Shown piece by piece: positions 14,890 through 15,794 of a DNA stretch of 15,794 bases. Below the pieces are notes generated by a model. The model did no database searches. It saw only the letters and a list, made by a program, of their open reading frames with translations, and was not told the DNA's origin. Source of the stretch: Chloroflexota bacterium. Lineage in GTDB: Bacteria > Chloroflexota > Anaerolineae > Promineifilales > Promineifilaceae. Where the stretch lies: contig DOXE01000093.1 in the NCBI GenBank assembly GCA_003519205.1, positions 249 to 16,042 of the forward strand, read 5' to 3'. Each line of letters starts with the position of its first letter. Position 1 is the first letter of the stretch. Both the position numbers and the translations under genes were made by a program.

Positions 14890-15794
14890 TTATTCGCGAC
14901 GAAACAAAGTCAAAAGCAGAAACAACCCGGCAAACACCCAAAAAACGACACTCAAAGCAACCTCATCATTCACATAAAACAAGGTACCACAGAGGAGGAA
15001 AACAGCGGCTAATAAGCTCCAATTAGGCCGGCTTAACCGCCTTTCGATGCGATCCAACTGGCGCAGCGTAGAGCGATCTCGGGCCATTTGAACCCGCAAC
15101 TGGCCGGATTCGGCTGCGGTCAACAGGCGATCTAACCGGGACGGCATCGATATTAAAATCCGTGCCCATTCGGCCAATGTTGCTAGACTGAACTCCAGGC
15201 CTTCCTGACTACGAATTAAATCCCGCCCATACTTTTCCACCAATTGCCAGGGATTGATATCAGGATCGAGCATGGTGGAGAGGCCGGATAGCATACCCAG
15301 GGCCCGGCCCAAAAATATGAAATCCTGGGGTACTTGAAATGGAAACTCGAACATGATATCGCGAAATTCCCGGCTAAACTCCTGGACTTCTTCCGGATCA
15401 GGTTGGCTAAGTTCTGCGATACTTCGCCCCCAAATCTGATCTAGTAACTGATCCTGGGCTTCTGCTATTCGATCCAGGTCGCTGCCTGGCAGAAAAAACC
15501 CTAAATCGTTGTAAGCTTCGGTTAGAGCTCTGGCATCCCGTTGGGAGATCGCGACGATAACCCGGCGCAAGTTTTCGCCCATAAAATCTTCAATATGGCC
15601 CACCATGCCAAAATCAACAAAGGTCAATATAAAGGGGCTTGGGCGTCCGTTAGAATCACCGGGTGTTGGTCTTACTGGCTGGATAAACAGGTTACCCGGA
15701 TGGGGATCGGCATGGAAGAAACCTTCTTTGAAGATCTGATAGAAATAGGCATCCAGCAATCTCACGGCAACCTCCCCCCTATCGACACCGGCCG
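14890..15794 (-). CDS. ABC1/UbiB-family atypical kinase, N-terminal part missing
   Basis: This is the C-terminal 301 or so residues of an ABC1 (UbiB/ADCK) protein. The frame stays open to the right edge, so the GTG at 15765 is internal and the real start is outside the window. It shows the catalytic-loop motif FFHADPHPGN and the metal-binding VDFGMVG, the two hallmarks of this atypical kinase family, followed by the family's helical C-lobe. Two hydrophobic helices lie at the extreme C-terminus (NWSLLAAVFLLCGTLFYV and VVFWVFAGLFLLLTLF), a common membrane anchor in UbiB. Family members have ATPase activity and support isoprenoid-quinone or other lipid metabolism. The target here is unknown. It converges on lspA. 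The family call is secure; the symbol ubiB is withheld because orthology cannot be tested. Confidence 0.93.
   Translation of the reverse strand, partial: AGVDRGEVAVRLLDAYFYQIFKEGFFHADPHPGNLFIQPVRPTPGDSNGRPSPFILTFVDFGMVGHIEDFMGENLRRVIVAISQRDARALTEAYNDLGFFLPGSDLDRIAEAQDQLLDQIWGRSIAELSQPDPEEVQEFSREFRDIMFEFPFQVPQDFIFLGRALGMLSGLSTMLDPDINPWQLVEKYGRDLIRSQEGLEFSLATLAEWARILISMPSRLDRLLTAAESGQLRVQMARDRSTLRQLDRIERRLSRPNWSLLAAVFLLCGTLFYVNDEVALSVVFWVFAGLFLLLTLFRRE

Noticed and set aside
14757..15026. 89-codon plus-strand frame overlapping the end of lspA and the UbiB-family gene
   Set aside because: It overlaps two well-supported genes and has no family features.

Overview
The window reads as a chromosomal fragment of a bacterium, most likely a member of the Chloroflexota (Anaerolineae-like). 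This is inferred from gene content: two tandem ftsZ genes with no ftsA or dcw neighbours, a giant STAND NTPase with TPRs, a cytosolic-looking M23/SH3/glycosidase protein, and a short lspA cluster. No rRNA or other taxonomic marker is present, so the assignment is tentative. There are no insertion sequences, CRISPR arrays, tRNAs or obvious phage genes, and every gene looks intact except the two cut by the window edges.

Layout. (1) 1-780 (+): 3' part of a CHAD-domain (polyphosphate-binding type) gene. (2) 799-3113 (-): two tandem FtsZ genes. The promoter-proximal one (1995-3113) is a canonical cell-division FtsZ ending in the conserved C-terminal peptide. The distal one (799-1869) is a diverged paralog that keeps the GTPase signature and T7 loop but lacks the C-terminal peptide and has changed nucleotide-contact residues. 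A perfect 11-bp stem-loop separates them. (3) 3114-3577: a gene-free divergent region with a TTGACA promoter, a terminator-like hairpin and a bracketing 9-bp inverted repeat ahead of the giant gene. (4) 3578-11089 (+): one 2503-residue protein, made of an N-terminal STAND/AAA NTPase (Walker A at residues 47-55, Walker B at 243-250), a helical region, and 52 consecutive 34-residue TPRs. (5) 11134-13461 (-): a 775-residue protein with an M23 metallopeptidase domain, four SH3-like modules and a clan-A-type glycosidase domain, but no signal peptide. (6) 13609-14830 (+): a small Cys-containing protein, a glutaredoxin/mycoredoxin-like protein with a CxxS active site, and lspA (signal peptidase II). 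(7) 14890-15794 (-): C-terminal part of an ABC1/UbiB-family atypical kinase with two C-terminal membrane helices.

How they fit together. The FtsZ pair is plausibly one division unit, with the paralog able to co-polymerise or modulate but unable to bind C-terminal-tail partners. The giant NTPase-TPR protein looks like a nucleotide-regulated scaffold or sensor, and its long leader suggests transcriptional attenuation or a small RNA. The M23 protein is transcribed convergently toward it, and the two ends share an imperfect hairpin. The Cys protein, glutaredoxin and lspA are closely spaced and probably co-expressed. The most unusual items are the tail-less FtsZ paralog, the 52-TPR STAND protein with its structured leader, and the leaderless M23/SH3/glycosidase architecture.
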